Source of the DNA: Fimbriimonadales bacterium
Lineage (GTDB): Bacteria > Armatimonadota > Fimbriimonadia > Fimbriimonadales > ATM1
Assembly: GCA_035559795.1 (NCBI GenBank)
Contig: DATMAR010000003.1
Span: forward strand, 620,001-684,000
Direction of reading: 5' to 3'
DNA: 64,000 nt
A program made the position numbers and the translations under genes. Below the pieces are notes generated by a model, which made no database searches, had not been told where the DNA came from, and saw only the letters and a program-made list of their open reading frames with translations. Shown here one piece after another: positions 52,649 to 61,813 of this stretch (position 1 is its first letter; the number at the start of each line of letters is the position of its first letter).

Positions 52649-53620
52649 TTACACGGGAGCAAGTTCGAGTCTCTCGAAACATTTTTCGACTACCTCTTCG
52701 GGTTGCACTGCCAAAACGTTCCCCCCCGCTTCAATGACTGCTTCGGGTTGTCGAAACGGGTGATAGACGCATGCCCTTTTTCTACCAAAAATCGTTACGC
52801 ACGGGACGCCGAGTGCTGCAGCGATGTGTGCAGATCCAGAATCGTTGCTGATATGCAAGCGACTTCGGCGGATGGTCTCAGCGAGTTGCAGTAAGGTCGT
52901 CCTTCCCACGAAATCCTCCGCTTTTGTAAAATGCAAAAAGCGGTCTCGCAAGGGTTCTTCGCCTGGACCTCCTAAGAGCACAACGCGCAAGCCCTCCGCT
53001 CGCAGTCTTTCTGCGACGATGGCGTATCTCTCGGGGGGCCAAACTTTTTTCGGGTCGCCACTTCCCAAATGAAGCGTTACCCACCCCCCCGAGCCGAGAC
53101 GAGAATCTACGAATTTAGAATCTTCCGGAGAGATGGGCAAATAAAAGTCATAGATTCGTTTGGAAAAGCCTGCCGCTTCCACGACGTCGAGAAATCTTTC
53201 AACGACATGGCGATCTTTTTCAGGGTGAACGGCTTTCCCCCCCAGAAGTGTTGCGAGCATTCCTCGAGGCTGGAGAGTGTAGCGCTCTTTTGCTCCCGAA
53301 AAGGCGACGGATATCGTTTCCCGCAAATGTCCACGCAGACAAATCACGACATCCGGGTTGAATCTTCTGGGTTGCATTAAATTTTTCCAATAGAGTCTCC
53401 AAGAAAATGGGTCGAGTTCGCGTCCGCGGAAGCGTCCTCTATCGAAGGCGAATACTGTGTCTATGTGGGGATTATCCTGTACGAGTTCTCGAAATCGCGC
53501 ATCCACGAACCATCCCAAAGTTACATTAGGTTGGCTCGCTCTTACCGTTGCTGCTGTAGGCAACGCCATAACCACGTCGCCTAAGTTGTTCCAGCGGATA
53601 ATTAAAACGCGTTTATTCAC
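52649..53620 (-). CDS. Glycosyltransferase family 9 (heptosyltransferase-like)
   Basis: A 323-residue GT9 enzyme. GTG 53620 overlaps the upstream stop as GTGA, and is preferred to an ATG 39 bp upstream inside the acyltransferase gene. VLIIRWNNLGDVVMALPTAATV, VTLHLGSGDPKKVWPPERYA, VVLLGGPGEEPLRDRF and LHISNDSGSAHIAAALGVP are GT9 motifs. It appears to be a tandem duplicate of the gene at 51594 that has diverged in its acceptor half. Confidence 0.9.
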   Translation of the reverse strand: MNKRVLIIRWNNLGDVVMALPTAATVRASQPNVTLGWFVDARFRELVQDNPHIDTVFAFDRGRFRGRELDPFSWRLYWKNLMQPRRFNPDVVICLRGHLRETISVAFSGAKERYTLQPRGMLATLLGGKAVHPEKDRHVVERFLDVVEAAGFSKRIYDFYLPISPEDSKFVDSRLGSGGWVTLHLGSGDPKKVWPPERYAIVAERLRAEGLRVVLLGGPGEEPLRDRFLHFTKAEDFVGRTTLLQLAETIRRSRLHISNDSGSAHIAAALGVPCVTIFGRKRACVYHPFRQPEAVIEAGGNVLAVQPEEVVEKCFERLELAPV

Positions 53621-54546
53621 TTCGTTTCGAGTAGCCCCAACTTTCTTGCAGAACGCCACCGATCATGCATCCAAAGCCATTGTTCGGGATGTTCGCGAAT
53701 TTTATCTTCGAGGACTTTGTTAATGACGGTCATGATCGTTCGAATGTCTTCTTCTTGGTTTCCGGTCGCAGGTGGAAAAGTCGGGCGTACAAAACTTACC
53801 CTATACTGACCTTTTCCATTTTCTAAGCAAAAGCCGATGAGGATAGGAGCACCGGTTCTTAGGTGCAAAACTGCAGGACCCGCCACGGTTCCAGCGGGGA
53901 AACCGAAGAAGGGGACGAACACATCATTGGCGTTTTGGTCTACGAGAATCGCCACAGCCTCGTTGCGCGAGAGGGCTCGCAGCAAGTCTTTAGCGGCAGA
54001 ACCCCTGGAATAAACCTCTGTACCTTGTTCGCGTCTCGCTCGATTGACGATTTCTCCGGTTAGTTCGTCATCCGCGTCTCGGGCAACGGTGTTGATTTTG
54101 TATCCTTTCGCGTTCATGTATTGTGCTGCACGTTCCCAGTTGCCGAAATGCGCAGTAACGATGATGAGCCCTTTTTGCAATGCTTTGGCTTGTTCGAGTG
54201 CATCCAGGCCTTCTTCGGCAACAATCGTGTTCAAGATTTCATGGGGGGGCATTTTATAAGAGCGAAAGAAACGAGCAGCGGTTCGACCGAAATGTTCGAA
54301 GACGGCTCGCGCGGTTCGTTTTACTTTGTTTTCGTCCCATTCCGGAAAGCACATTCGCAGATTTTCGATGGCACGAGTTCTATATTTCTTTGAAAAGAAG
54401 TAAGCCAATTTGCCTATCGAAGAACCGAAGCCTTCCGCTATTCCCTCAGGGAGCCTAAGAACCAATCGGCTCGCCCCTGCAATAAATAACCCGGCGATTT
54501 TTTTATACCAGTGTCTTTTTAGAGGTTTATTCTTTCCCTGAGCCAC
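53617..54546 (-). CDS. Lipid A acyltransferase, LpxL/HtrB family
   Basis: A 309-residue inner-membrane acyltransferase. An N-terminal hydrophobic segment (IAGLFIAGASRLVLRLP) is followed by the HxxxxD/E-like motif in VTAHFGNWERAAQ, then INTVARDADDELT, GTEVYSRGSAAKDLL and AVAILVDQNANDVFVPFFG, where the second catalytic region DQN is normal. It should attach a secondary acyl chain to lipid A. A GTG start overlaps lpxK by 28 bp. Confidence 0.9.
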   Translation of the reverse strand: MAQGKNKPLKRHWYKKIAGLFIAGASRLVLRLPEGIAEGFGSSIGKLAYFFSKKYRTRAIENLRMCFPEWDENKVKRTARAVFEHFGRTAARFFRSYKMPPHEILNTIVAEEGLDALEQAKALQKGLIIVTAHFGNWERAAQYMNAKGYKINTVARDADDELTGEIVNRARREQGTEVYSRGSAAKDLLRALSRNEAVAILVDQNANDVFVPFFGFPAGTVAGPAVLHLRTGAPILIGFCLENGKGQYRVSFVRPTFPPATGNQEEDIRTIMTVINKVLEDKIREHPEQWLWMHDRWRSARKLGLLETK

Positions 54547-55523
54547 TTCGTTAAGTTTTCCTCATCATTAAATTTCATTTCCATTTCGAGAGCGTAAACT
54601 CCGCAACGGGGAAGATGATGTTTTTCGAGTTTAACCGCGTCCTTTTCCGTGACGACATAGGGCAGTGTGCTTTCCGTCAGCGTCTCGAGCCACGCATGAT
54701 CGCCTCGAACGATTTTCCTTTCGACGTGTGCGCCTAACGCCTCTAAGGTTTCGAAGAACTGCGTTGGCTTCCCGATGGCGCATGCAGCGTTGACATTTCT
54801 GTCTTTCAGCCAATTCACTTCGATAATTTCGTTCGTCGATAGATTGCGCACTGCGGGAAATCGTTTTTCGAATGTGAAGGTCGTTTTGTTTATGCCATCG
54901 AAGCCGTGGGAACAGTTTTCCGGGACAATCAAAGCGTCGGCACGATGAATTCCAGAAATCGGCTCACGCAGAGGACCTGCCGGCAAACACCTCGATTTCT
55001 TCGTAGATTCAGTCCACATGAGAAGATTGATATTTCTATGCAAGCGCAGATGCTGAAAGCCATCATCGAGAATTAGAATTCGGTAATCGAGTGTTTCTGC
55101 GAGTTCAGCTGCACGCACACGGTCGCTTCCGACAATCAATCCCACTTCGGGAAGTTTTCTGCGAATAAGGCTCGCTTCGTCTCCATATTTTTCTGGGTCG
55201 AGGTTTTTAGTAAATGGCGCTGTGTTCGCACCCTTTGCAAAGGAACTTTTATAACCACTGCAACTCACGGCAACTCGAGATCCTTCTTTTTGCAAAATTT
55301 TAGCGAGTGCGATGGTCATCGGCGTTTTCCCCGAGCCGCCTGCTTCTAAACTTCCGACACAAAGAATAGCAATCGAAAATCTTTTCGGATGTAAAATGCG
55401 AAATTGATAGAGTTTTTCGTACGTCTTCCATCCGGCAGCATATATCCAAGATAAGGGAAGGAGCGCATTGGAAACAACTTTTTCAGTCGTTGTATTCGGA
55501 TAAAAAATTCGTTCCCAATTCAT
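54519..55523 (-). CDS. lpxK: Tetraacyldisaccharide 4'-kinase
   Basis: A 334-residue lipid A kinase. LCVGSLEAGGSGKTPMTIALAKIL contains the P-loop as GSLEAGGSGKTP, where most LpxK have GNITVGGTGKTP. DEASLIRRKLP, VGSDRVRAAELAE, ILDDGFQHLRLHRNINLL (key DDGFQH) and LPAGPLREPISGI follow, and HAWLETLTES and VVTEKDAVKLEKH close the protein. It phosphorylates lipid A disaccharide at the inner membrane. First gene of the LPS operon running to 50459. Confidence 0.95.
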   Translation of the reverse strand: MNWERIFYPNTTTEKVVSNALLPLSWIYAAGWKTYEKLYQFRILHPKRFSIAILCVGSLEAGGSGKTPMTIALAKILQKEGSRVAVSCSGYKSSFAKGANTAPFTKNLDPEKYGDEASLIRRKLPEVGLIVGSDRVRAAELAETLDYRILILDDGFQHLRLHRNINLLMWTESTKKSRCLPAGPLREPISGIHRADALIVPENCSHGFDGINKTTFTFEKRFPAVRNLSTNEIIEVNWLKDRNVNAACAIGKPTQFFETLEALGAHVERKIVRGDHAWLETLTESTLPYVVTEKDAVKLEKHHLPRCGVYALEMEMKFNDEENLTKWLRERINL

Positions 55524-55631
55524 CGCGATAATCGTTTATTCGAAGTGCTAAAAAGAACGTTTGGATTCATACGTCTGTTCGAATTGTTTATTAAAGTTCT
55601 TCGAAATAGGGTAGAACATGGCGCAAAATCC

Positions 55632-55706
55632 GAGCCGGTAGCTCAGTGGTAGAGCAACGGCCTTTTAAGCCGTAGGTCGTGGGTTCGATACCCACCCGGC
55701 TCACCA
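55632..55706 (+). tRNA. tRNA-Lys (anticodon TTT)
   Basis: A 75-nt cloverleaf. Acceptor GAGCCGG pairs with CCGGCTC; D-arm AGCTCAGTGGTAGAGC; anticodon stem ACGGC/GCCGT around loop CTTTTAA gives TTT; T-arm GTGGGTTCGATACCCAC. CCA is encoded (55704-55706). It ends 3 bp from the convergent rng stop. Confidence 0.96.
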
Positions 55707-55709
55707 TGA

Positions 55710-57428
55710 TTAGACCAACTCTCGAGCGACGCCAGGAAGGATCACACTTCCGAAGGCGAAGGAGCGGCGTACATCCTCGAGGCATACCTTGACACGTTGC
55801 CCGACATAAGCATCTGCATCGGAGAGTTCGACATAGTATCCCGAATCGGTCCATCCGACAGGTTTGGGATTCGATGGTAGGGTGCTCGGACGGACGTTGC
55901 ATTCGACGACTTGGGCACGGCGGTAAGGCAAAAGACTTTTTTCGAAAGATTCTATAGTCCCGGAGTGGATTTCATATTCATCGTATTGCAAAGTGGGATT
56001 TGCGCGCACGTAGATACCCCGTCGAAGGAGATGTTCTAATTCTTCGATGTTTTCTCCATCCGTGCCGATTAATGCTTCACATACAGCGGGACTGCACTCG
56101 ACATAGAAAGCGTTTCCAGGTTCTTCGAGTCTACGACGCAAATCACGTTCGACCCACAAAGAGACGGTTTCGCTGCTGGGAATTCTTCCGCGTCCTCCGC
56201 AGGTGGGGCAAGCGGAACTCAATGCTTGTGTAATCGAAAGGTCGGTGCGTTTGCGTGTTAGTTCAACTAGACCGAGGCTGCTGATTCTTCCGATACGTGT
56301 TCTCGCTCTATCGCGTTTCAATAGGTTTTGAAAATGCTGCAGGAGTTGTTTTCGGTCTGCCGGATTCGTCATGTCAATGAAATCCACTACGATGATTCCA
56401 CCGATGTCTCTCAGTCGAAGTTGTCTGGCAACCTCTTCCGCTGCTTCCATGTTTGCTCGAAGAATCGTATCGGCAAGGCTCGTCGTTCCGACGTGTTTTC
56501 CTGTATTTACGTCAATTGCCGTAATCGCTTCCATTTCGTCAATCACGAGATAGGCTCCGCTTTTCAGCCACACTTTCGGTTTGAGGAGTTTTTCTAAATC
56601 TTTTTCGATTCCATAGTAATCGAAAATGGGAACGTTTCCGTCGTAAAGGAAAATACGATTTTTTAAATCCGGATTTACGATGCTGACGATTGCGTGGACT
56701 CTTTCGAATTCATCCGGGTCGTCGATAATGCAGCGAGTAACGTCTTCAGAAAGAATGTCACGAACCGTTCGATACAAAAGTGTCAAATCTCGATAGACAC
56801 AAGCGGGGGCGCGCATACGTTTTGCGTTTTCTTCTATTTGTCGCCACGTTGCGAGCAAAAATTGCACATCGCTTTTGAGTTCCCTTTCCGTTTTTTGTTC
56901 GCATTCTGTGCGGATGATTAATCCGAAGCCTTCCGGTCGAAGTTTTTCTCCGATGCGTCGCAAACGTTCCCTTTCTTGACGGTTTTCGATTTTTCGGCTT
57001 ACGCTGACGAGGGAGGCAGTGGGCAGAAGAACGACATATCGTCCTGGCAATGCGATGCGGCTCGAAACCCGTGCGCCTTTAGCGCCACGTGGTCCTTTTA
57101 TAACTTGCACCATGATTTCTTGCCCTGGTTTCAATAAGTCTTTAATTTGCCGTCTTCGCAATTCGGAGCGCTTGATGCTGGCGGGGCTTTCGCCGTTCGT
57201 CTCTTCTTCTTGCAAGATGTCTGCAACATACAAAAAAGCGTTGCGCTCCATACCGATGTCTACGAATGCGGCATCCATTCCAGGCAGAACGTTTTGAACG
57301 ATTCCTTTATGGATACTTCCGACAATACGTTCCTCCCTTTCGACTCGCAACTCCATCAATTGGCCGTCTTCTAATACTGCAATTCGAGTTTCTCTCGGAG
57401 TGACATTAACGATGATTTCTTTGTTCAT
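55710..57428 (-). CDS. rng: Ribonuclease E/G family protein
   Basis: A 572-residue endoribonuclease. An S1 domain near the N-terminus (GSIHKGIVQNVLPGMDAAFVDIG, residues about 38-58) is followed by the 5' sensor/RNase H-like region and the DNase I-like catalytic core: YLVIDEMEAITAIDVNTGKH holds the magnesium Asp residues, GGIIVVDFIDM the next. LVELTRKRTDLSI and CPTCGGRGRI give the zinc link for dimerisation. The C-terminal 50 residues (YYVELSDADAYVGQRVKVCLED) look like a TRAM domain. It takes part in rRNA maturation and mRNA decay. A -10-like TATAAC and AAAGGG precede ATG. Confidence 0.94.
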   Translation of the reverse strand: MNKEIIVNVTPRETRIAVLEDGQLMELRVEREERIVGSIHKGIVQNVLPGMDAAFVDIGMERNAFLYVADILQEEETNGESPASIKRSELRRRQIKDLLKPGQEIMVQVIKGPRGAKGARVSSRIALPGRYVVLLPTASLVSVSRKIENRQERERLRRIGEKLRPEGFGLIIRTECEQKTERELKSDVQFLLATWRQIEENAKRMRAPACVYRDLTLLYRTVRDILSEDVTRCIIDDPDEFERVHAIVSIVNPDLKNRIFLYDGNVPIFDYYGIEKDLEKLLKPKVWLKSGAYLVIDEMEAITAIDVNTGKHVGTTSLADTILRANMEAAEEVARQLRLRDIGGIIVVDFIDMTNPADRKQLLQHFQNLLKRDRARTRIGRISSLGLVELTRKRTDLSITQALSSACPTCGGRGRIPSSETVSLWVERDLRRRLEEPGNAFYVECSPAVCEALIGTDGENIEELEHLLRRGIYVRANPTLQYDEYEIHSGTIESFEKSLLPYRRAQVVECNVRPSTLPSNPKPVGWTDSGYYVELSDADAYVGQRVKVCLEDVRRSFAFGSVILPGVARELV

Positions 57429-57692
57429 AAATAAACCCTTTATGGTTATATTCTTCTGTAAACGGCTGAAGCCGCTCGTAGGGATTCCATCGGGTTCGTG
57501 TAGTGCGTGTATTGTAAATTTATTTTCGATGAATTCGAGGCGTGTTTTCGTTTGTCGAGTTTATTAATATTTCGAGTTCTCTCGCTTTATTTTGCATGCT
57601 TGCCATTTTTTACAATTCGACTTTACAAATTCTTTTCTTGTCTTTCTCCCGGATTTCCGCAAAACCGAGAGAATCGCTTTCACCCGCCCCCG

Positions 57693-58304
57693 ATGGAGGA
57701 TATTTTAGTATACCCAATTTCTTATAATAATGTCATGGCATGGCTCGAGCCTTGGATGGTGGAAGTGGCTTATCGTGAAGGATGCTTCCCGATGGGATTG
57801 GAGGATGGCACGATAGGTTGGTACCAACCGCGAAAGAGGGCGGTTTTCTTCCCCGGTGAATTTCGAGTAACACGTTCTCTTCGCCGCTCGGCGAAGAAGT
57901 ATCGGATTACATTCGACATGGCCTTCGAGGAGGTGATGCGGTGCTGTGCGAATCGTGAAGAGGGGACATGGATTACCGAGGATTTCTTTCGAGTGTATGG
58001 CGAGTTGTTTCGGGATGGGAAGGCGCATTCCGCGGAAGTATGGTGGGAGGAAAAACTCGTGGGGGGCGTTTATGGAGTGCGCTTAGGAAACGCGTTTATG
58101 GCGGAATCTATGTTTCATACGATGACGGATGCCGGAAAGGTCGCGTTGTGGAAACTCATCGAGAAATTGACACGAGAAGGGGTGGAACTCGTTGATGCTC
58201 AATTCGTAACTCCGCATCTTCTTTTTTTGGGTGCTAAAGAAATTTCCCATGAAGAGTATTTACAGCGCTTGCACTCTGCACTCGATAAAAGCGCCGTTTC
58301 GTAA
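57693..58304 (+). CDS. aat: Leucyl/phenylalanyl-tRNA--protein transferase
   Basis: A 203-residue enzyme that adds Leu or Phe to N-terminal Arg or Lys of proteins, marking them for ClpAP. AYREGCFPMGLEDGTIGWYQPRKRAVF is the family opening (key GCFPM and WYQPRKRAV), then REEGTWITEDFFRVYGELF, HSAEVWWEEKLVGGVYGVRLG (key VWW and GGVYG), AESMFH and LVDAQFVTPHLLFLGA. The frame stays open upstream to 57507 but homology begins near 57735, so ATG 57693 is used; no good ribosome-binding site is seen. Confidence 0.92.
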   Translation: MEDILVYPISYNNVMAWLEPWMVEVAYREGCFPMGLEDGTIGWYQPRKRAVFFPGEFRVTRSLRRSAKKYRITFDMAFEEVMRCCANREEGTWITEDFFRVYGELFRDGKAHSAEVWWEEKLVGGVYGVRLGNAFMAESMFHTMTDAGKVALWKLIEKLTREGVELVDAQFVTPHLLFLGAKEISHEEYLQRLHSALDKSAVS

Positions 58305-58447
58305 ACTTTGGTTTTATTTTCTATGCCGATTAGGGAAAAGAAAGAACACACAATTTTCTTTAAGCCCCTCCTTAAAGATTTTCCCTTCTTCGCAAAGGGA
58401 ACCGCTTTATACTCTTGCGTTTGAAACACTAAGAACTGAGTTTTTAT

Positions 58448-58479
58448 GCCTCAACAGCCACTGCTGTTGAGGCTTTTTT
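58448..58479 (+). terminator. Terminator of aat, first hairpin
   Basis: GCCTCAACAGC-CACT-GCTGTTGAGGC (11-bp stem) followed by six T. It is 143 bp after the aat stop. Confidence 0.75.
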
Positions 58480-58521
58480 GTACTAGTTTTTATCCAGGTT
58501 CTAATTTCGCGATATTTATAT

Positions 58522-58554
58522 GCCTCAACAGCTCCTGCTGTTGAGGCTTTTTTT
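58522..58554 (+). terminator. Terminator of aat, second hairpin
   Basis: GCCTCAACAGC-TCCT-GCTGTTGAGGC followed by seven T; with flanking TTATAT it is identical to the reversed element at 640-676. Confidence 0.75.
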
Positions 58555-58564
58555 GTACTGGTTT

Positions 58565-60757
58565 TTATCCAGGTTCTAATTTCGCGATATTCTGCATGAG
58601 TCGCTTTACTCCGATCACGCCTGGAAATGAGACGGTTACTTCGCAATCGTCTTTTACGGGAATGCAGGAAATCACGATGCCCACTCCGAATTTCGGATGT
58701 CTCACTTGCTGACCGACTTGGAAAGGAGCCGTCCATTCCGGACCGCGCAGCGGACGCGAGGCGGTTGAATCGGTACTCATCATTGCCCATTCGCGAGAAG
58801 GACGACGGTCTTGCAGAATCGAAGGAATCGGTTCGCGAAGCGAAGATACACATTCTCTCGGAATAGAAGCCAGAAAGCGGCTTGGTGCGTTGAAACTCGG
58901 TTGTCCGTAAGTACTGCGACGTGCAGCATGAAGTAAATGCAATTCTTCTCGCGCGCGTGTCATTGCGACGTAACAAAGTCGTCGTTCTTCTTCGAGTTCT
59001 GAATCTGTGTCCATCGAACGCGCGTGTGGAAAGATTCCTTCTTCCAATCCGACGATGAAGACTACAGGAAATTCGAGCCCTTTAGCCGTATGAACCGTCA
59101 TCAACGTGACAGCCTCTGCGCCTTGTTTAATTTCGTCCGCATCGGTAAGAAGAGAAATTTCATGTAAGAAAGAATGCAAGCCCGGTTCATCTGCATTTGC
59201 GTCATGTTGTGCGGCGACGTTGACTAATTCTTGTAAGTTTTCTAAACGGCTTTGTGCTTCTTCTGTATTTTCCGAACGCAAAGCATCTAAATATCCAGTT
59301 GTTTGCAAAAGTGTGCGCAAAATAGGTTCCGTGAAACCCTTTTCCACCAAGGGGGCGGCATGTTCGATGATTTTTACGAATTGTGAAATGGCATGTCGAA
59401 TTCTCGGTTGCAGGAGAAGGAGGAATTCGTTATCGGTAATTACCGTCCATAAGGGTTTTCCTGCCGCTTTCGATTCGATTTTTTGTATGGTATTTTCGCC
59501 GATTCCTCGCATGGGGACGTTGATGACTCTTTTAAGACTAATGTCATCGTATGGATTTGCTACGACGCGGAGGTATGCGACCATGTCTTTGATTTCTTTG
59601 CGCTCGTAGAACCGCTGACCTCCAATCAGGAGGTGGGGGATGCGCATCATGAGGAAAGTTTCTTCGAGGACTCGGCTTTGTGCGTTCGTTCGATAAAGAA
59701 CCGCGAAATCGCTGAAGCGTCTTTTTCCTGTGTGTACTCCTTGCAAAATGGTATCGGCTACGAGCATCGCTTCGTCTTGTTCGGTGCCGACTTCTGTAAT
59801 GGTGATGGGCGGACCTGGCTCGTTTTCTGTCCATAGTTTTTTCGGTGCGCGTTTGCGATTCGATTTGATGACTTCGTTCGCGGATTGCAAGATTCTTTGC
59901 GTTGAGCGATAATTTTGCTCGAGCATAAGAATCTTCGCGTTTTCGTATTCGTTGGAGAATTTCAATATCAGCGAAACATCCGCTCCTCTCCAAGCATAGA
60001 TGGATTGATCGTCATCTCCTACAATGAGAATATTTTTGTGTTTTCCGCAAAGGATTTTGACTAACTCGTATTGAGATAGGTTTACGTCTTGAAATTCATC
60101 CACTAAGACGTGCAGGAAACGCTCTTGGAGTTCTTTTCGGATCTCTTCCCGTTCTTTCAAAAGACGAACGGTGTAATAAATCATATCGTCGAAATCGAGG
60201 GCTTTGTTTTTTCGGAGTTGTTCTTGATAGAGGGGATAGATTTCGGCTGCAATTCGCTCGATGAAGCCTGTCGCAAGGGCTGAAAATCTTTCGGGTGAGA
60301 TTAATCTTTCCTTAGCGCGACTAATTTCGTTTAGAATGTTTCTCGGAGTTATAGATTTTTCATCCCAGTTTTGCTGTTTTAGAATCCCCCGTATTAAAGA
60401 GATCTGGTCGCTTTCATCATAAATAACGAAGTTGCGTTCGAGACCGATGGAATGACCGTATTGTCGCAATATGCGTCCGCAGATGCGATGAAATGTGCCC
60501 ATCCATATCCCTTTCGCTCGTTCTCCTACGAGTTCTTCCACTCTCGTGCGCATTTCTTCAGCGGCTTTGTTCGTAAAAGTGACGGCTAAGATTCGATGCG
60601 GAGGGATTCCTTGTTGAATAAGCCAAGCGACGCGGTAGGTAATGACACGTGTTTTGCCACTTCCTGCCCCAGCGAAAACCAAGAGCGGACCTCCAGGATG
60701 TGTTACCGCTTCGTATTGTTTTTCGTTGAGCCTTTCTTTGAGTTCGCCTAAAGTCAT
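58565..60757 (-). CDS. pcrA: DNA helicase UvrD/PcrA
   Basis: A 730-residue superfamily 1A helicase for repair and conflict resolution. NEKQYEAVTHPGGPLLVFAGAGSGKTRVI in segments carries the Q motif and Walker A (AGAGSGKT); VTFTNKAAEEM is motif Ia; LVDEFQDVN motif II; VGDDDQSIYAWRGADV motif III; LEQNYRST motif IV; VTLMTVHTAKGLEFPVVF motif V and YVAMTRAREELHL motif VI. The C-terminal tail with VRHPKFGVGIVISC is the Tudor-like RNA polymerase-binding domain of PcrA/UvrD. Its 3' end is duplicated just downstream. Confidence 0.96.
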   Translation of the reverse strand: MTLGELKERLNEKQYEAVTHPGGPLLVFAGAGSGKTRVITYRVAWLIQQGIPPHRILAVTFTNKAAEEMRTRVEELVGERAKGIWMGTFHRICGRILRQYGHSIGLERNFVIYDESDQISLIRGILKQQNWDEKSITPRNILNEISRAKERLISPERFSALATGFIERIAAEIYPLYQEQLRKNKALDFDDMIYYTVRLLKEREEIRKELQERFLHVLVDEFQDVNLSQYELVKILCGKHKNILIVGDDDQSIYAWRGADVSLILKFSNEYENAKILMLEQNYRSTQRILQSANEVIKSNRKRAPKKLWTENEPGPPITITEVGTEQDEAMLVADTILQGVHTGKRRFSDFAVLYRTNAQSRVLEETFLMMRIPHLLIGGQRFYERKEIKDMVAYLRVVANPYDDISLKRVINVPMRGIGENTIQKIESKAAGKPLWTVITDNEFLLLLQPRIRHAISQFVKIIEHAAPLVEKGFTEPILRTLLQTTGYLDALRSENTEEAQSRLENLQELVNVAAQHDANADEPGLHSFLHEISLLTDADEIKQGAEAVTLMTVHTAKGLEFPVVFIVGLEEGIFPHARSMDTDSELEEERRLCYVAMTRAREELHLLHAARRSTYGQPSFNAPSRFLASIPRECVSSLREPIPSILQDRRPSREWAMMSTDSTASRPLRGPEWTAPFQVGQQVRHPKFGVGIVISCIPVKDDCEVTVSFPGVIGVKRLMQNIAKLEPG

Positions 60758-60766
60758 AGATGGGAT

Positions 60767-61813
60767 TTAATCGCTTTCTTTTTCCGTTCCGATTCCCCAT
60801 GAGACAGGAACGAAAAGTTTGATATACGTTTGTATTGCAAATCGGTCCGTCATTCCTGCGACGTAATCAATCGCCCCTTGAAACCCGGAAAAACCTTCCG
60901 GCAGGCGAGAAGAATCGGATAAATAATAATGAAAAAGAGTTCGCGTCAAATGTTTCGCTTTTTGGATGTCGGGATATCGTTTCGGATATTCTAAGTATAC
61001 CCGTTCGAATAGAAAATCTTTCATTGCATTTACATTCGCAAGAACTTTGTCGCTAAAGGAGATTACGGGTTTTCCGAAACTGTTTTCGATAAGGTCGGTA
61101 ACCATATAACCGATGCGTTGGCCCTGGGGTTCTCCCATCTTTTGAATCTCGTCCGGCACGTCGCTCCAACGAAGCATTCCTGCACGCAAAGCGTCATCCA
61201 AGTCGTGGTTGAGATAGGCGATGCGGTCGGCTATGCGTACCACGGCGGCTTCTAAAAAAGGACTTTCCGAAGTATCCGGCGATAAATCCAAATGCCCTTT
61301 GCTGTGTGCTCGGATTCCTTCGATCGTTTCATATGTCAAATTCAATCCTTTGCCATCTTTTTCTAAAACTGTAAGTACGCGAACGCTTTGTTCGTAATGC
61401 TTGAATGTTTTCGCGGGTTCGAATTCCCTTATTGCTTCGTCGAGTGCCTCTTCACCCGCATGCCCGAAGGGTGGGTGTCCCACATCATGGCCCAATGCAA
61501 TTGCTTCTGTAAGGTCTTCATTGATTCGTAAGGCTCGTGCAATCGTTCGCGCGATTTGCGCGACTTCCAAAGTGTGTGTAAGGCGCGTACGATAATGGTC
61601 TCCCGACGGATCTATAAAAACTTGCGTTTTGTGTTTCAATCTACGGAAAGATTTGCAATGCAAAATTCTGTCCCTGTCTTGTTGAAAGCATGTGCGAACA
61701 GGGTCGGGTTTTTCTTCACGAGCGCGTCCCGCTGAAGCGCATGCGAGTTTTGCGTAGGGAGAAAGTAATTCCCTTTCGAGTGCTTCAGTTCTCTCGCGTA
61801 TCTGTGTGGGCAT
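60767..61813 (-). CDS. dgt: Deoxyguanosinetriphosphate triphosphohydrolase-like protein
   Basis: A 348-residue HD-domain dNTPase. ATG 61813 with GGAG upstream is chosen; the frame is open further up but lacks homology there. DRDRILHCKSFRRLKHKTQVF and GDHYRTRLTHTLEVAQIARTI precede the HD motif GHDVGHPPFGHAGEEAL; HYEQSVRVLT, VRIADRIAYLNHDLDDA and YVAGMTDRFA follow. It hydrolyses dNTPs to deoxynucleosides and triphosphate and belongs to the Dgt type 2 subgroup. It overlaps the upstream glycosyltransferase gene by 29 bp. Confidence 0.93.
   Translation of the reverse strand: MPTQIRERTEALERELLSPYAKLACASAGRAREEKPDPVRTCFQQDRDRILHCKSFRRLKHKTQVFIDPSGDHYRTRLTHTLEVAQIARTIARALRINEDLTEAIALGHDVGHPPFGHAGEEALDEAIREFEPAKTFKHYEQSVRVLTVLEKDGKGLNLTYETIEGIRAHSKGHLDLSPDTSESPFLEAAVVRIADRIAYLNHDLDDALRAGMLRWSDVPDEIQKMGEPQGQRIGYMVTDLIENSFGKPVISFSDKVLANVNAMKDFLFERVYLEYPKRYPDIQKAKHLTRTLFHYYLSDSSRLPEGFSGFQGAIDYVAGMTDRFAIQTYIKLFVPVSWGIGTEKESD

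Larger units (their letters stand above)
58445..58592. repeat. Two 74-75-bp tandem units: terminator hairpin plus copy of the uvrD 3' end
   Basis: Unit 1 (58445-58518) and unit 2 (58519-58592) differ in a few bases (loop CACT against TCCT, six against seven T, one A/G). Each holds a hairpin with a T-run, then the sequence TTTTTATCCAGGTTCTAATT and following bases. In unit 2 that last part is the true end of the uvrD gene (codons for KLEPG and stop); in unit 1 it is a non-coding copy. Confidence 0.8.
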
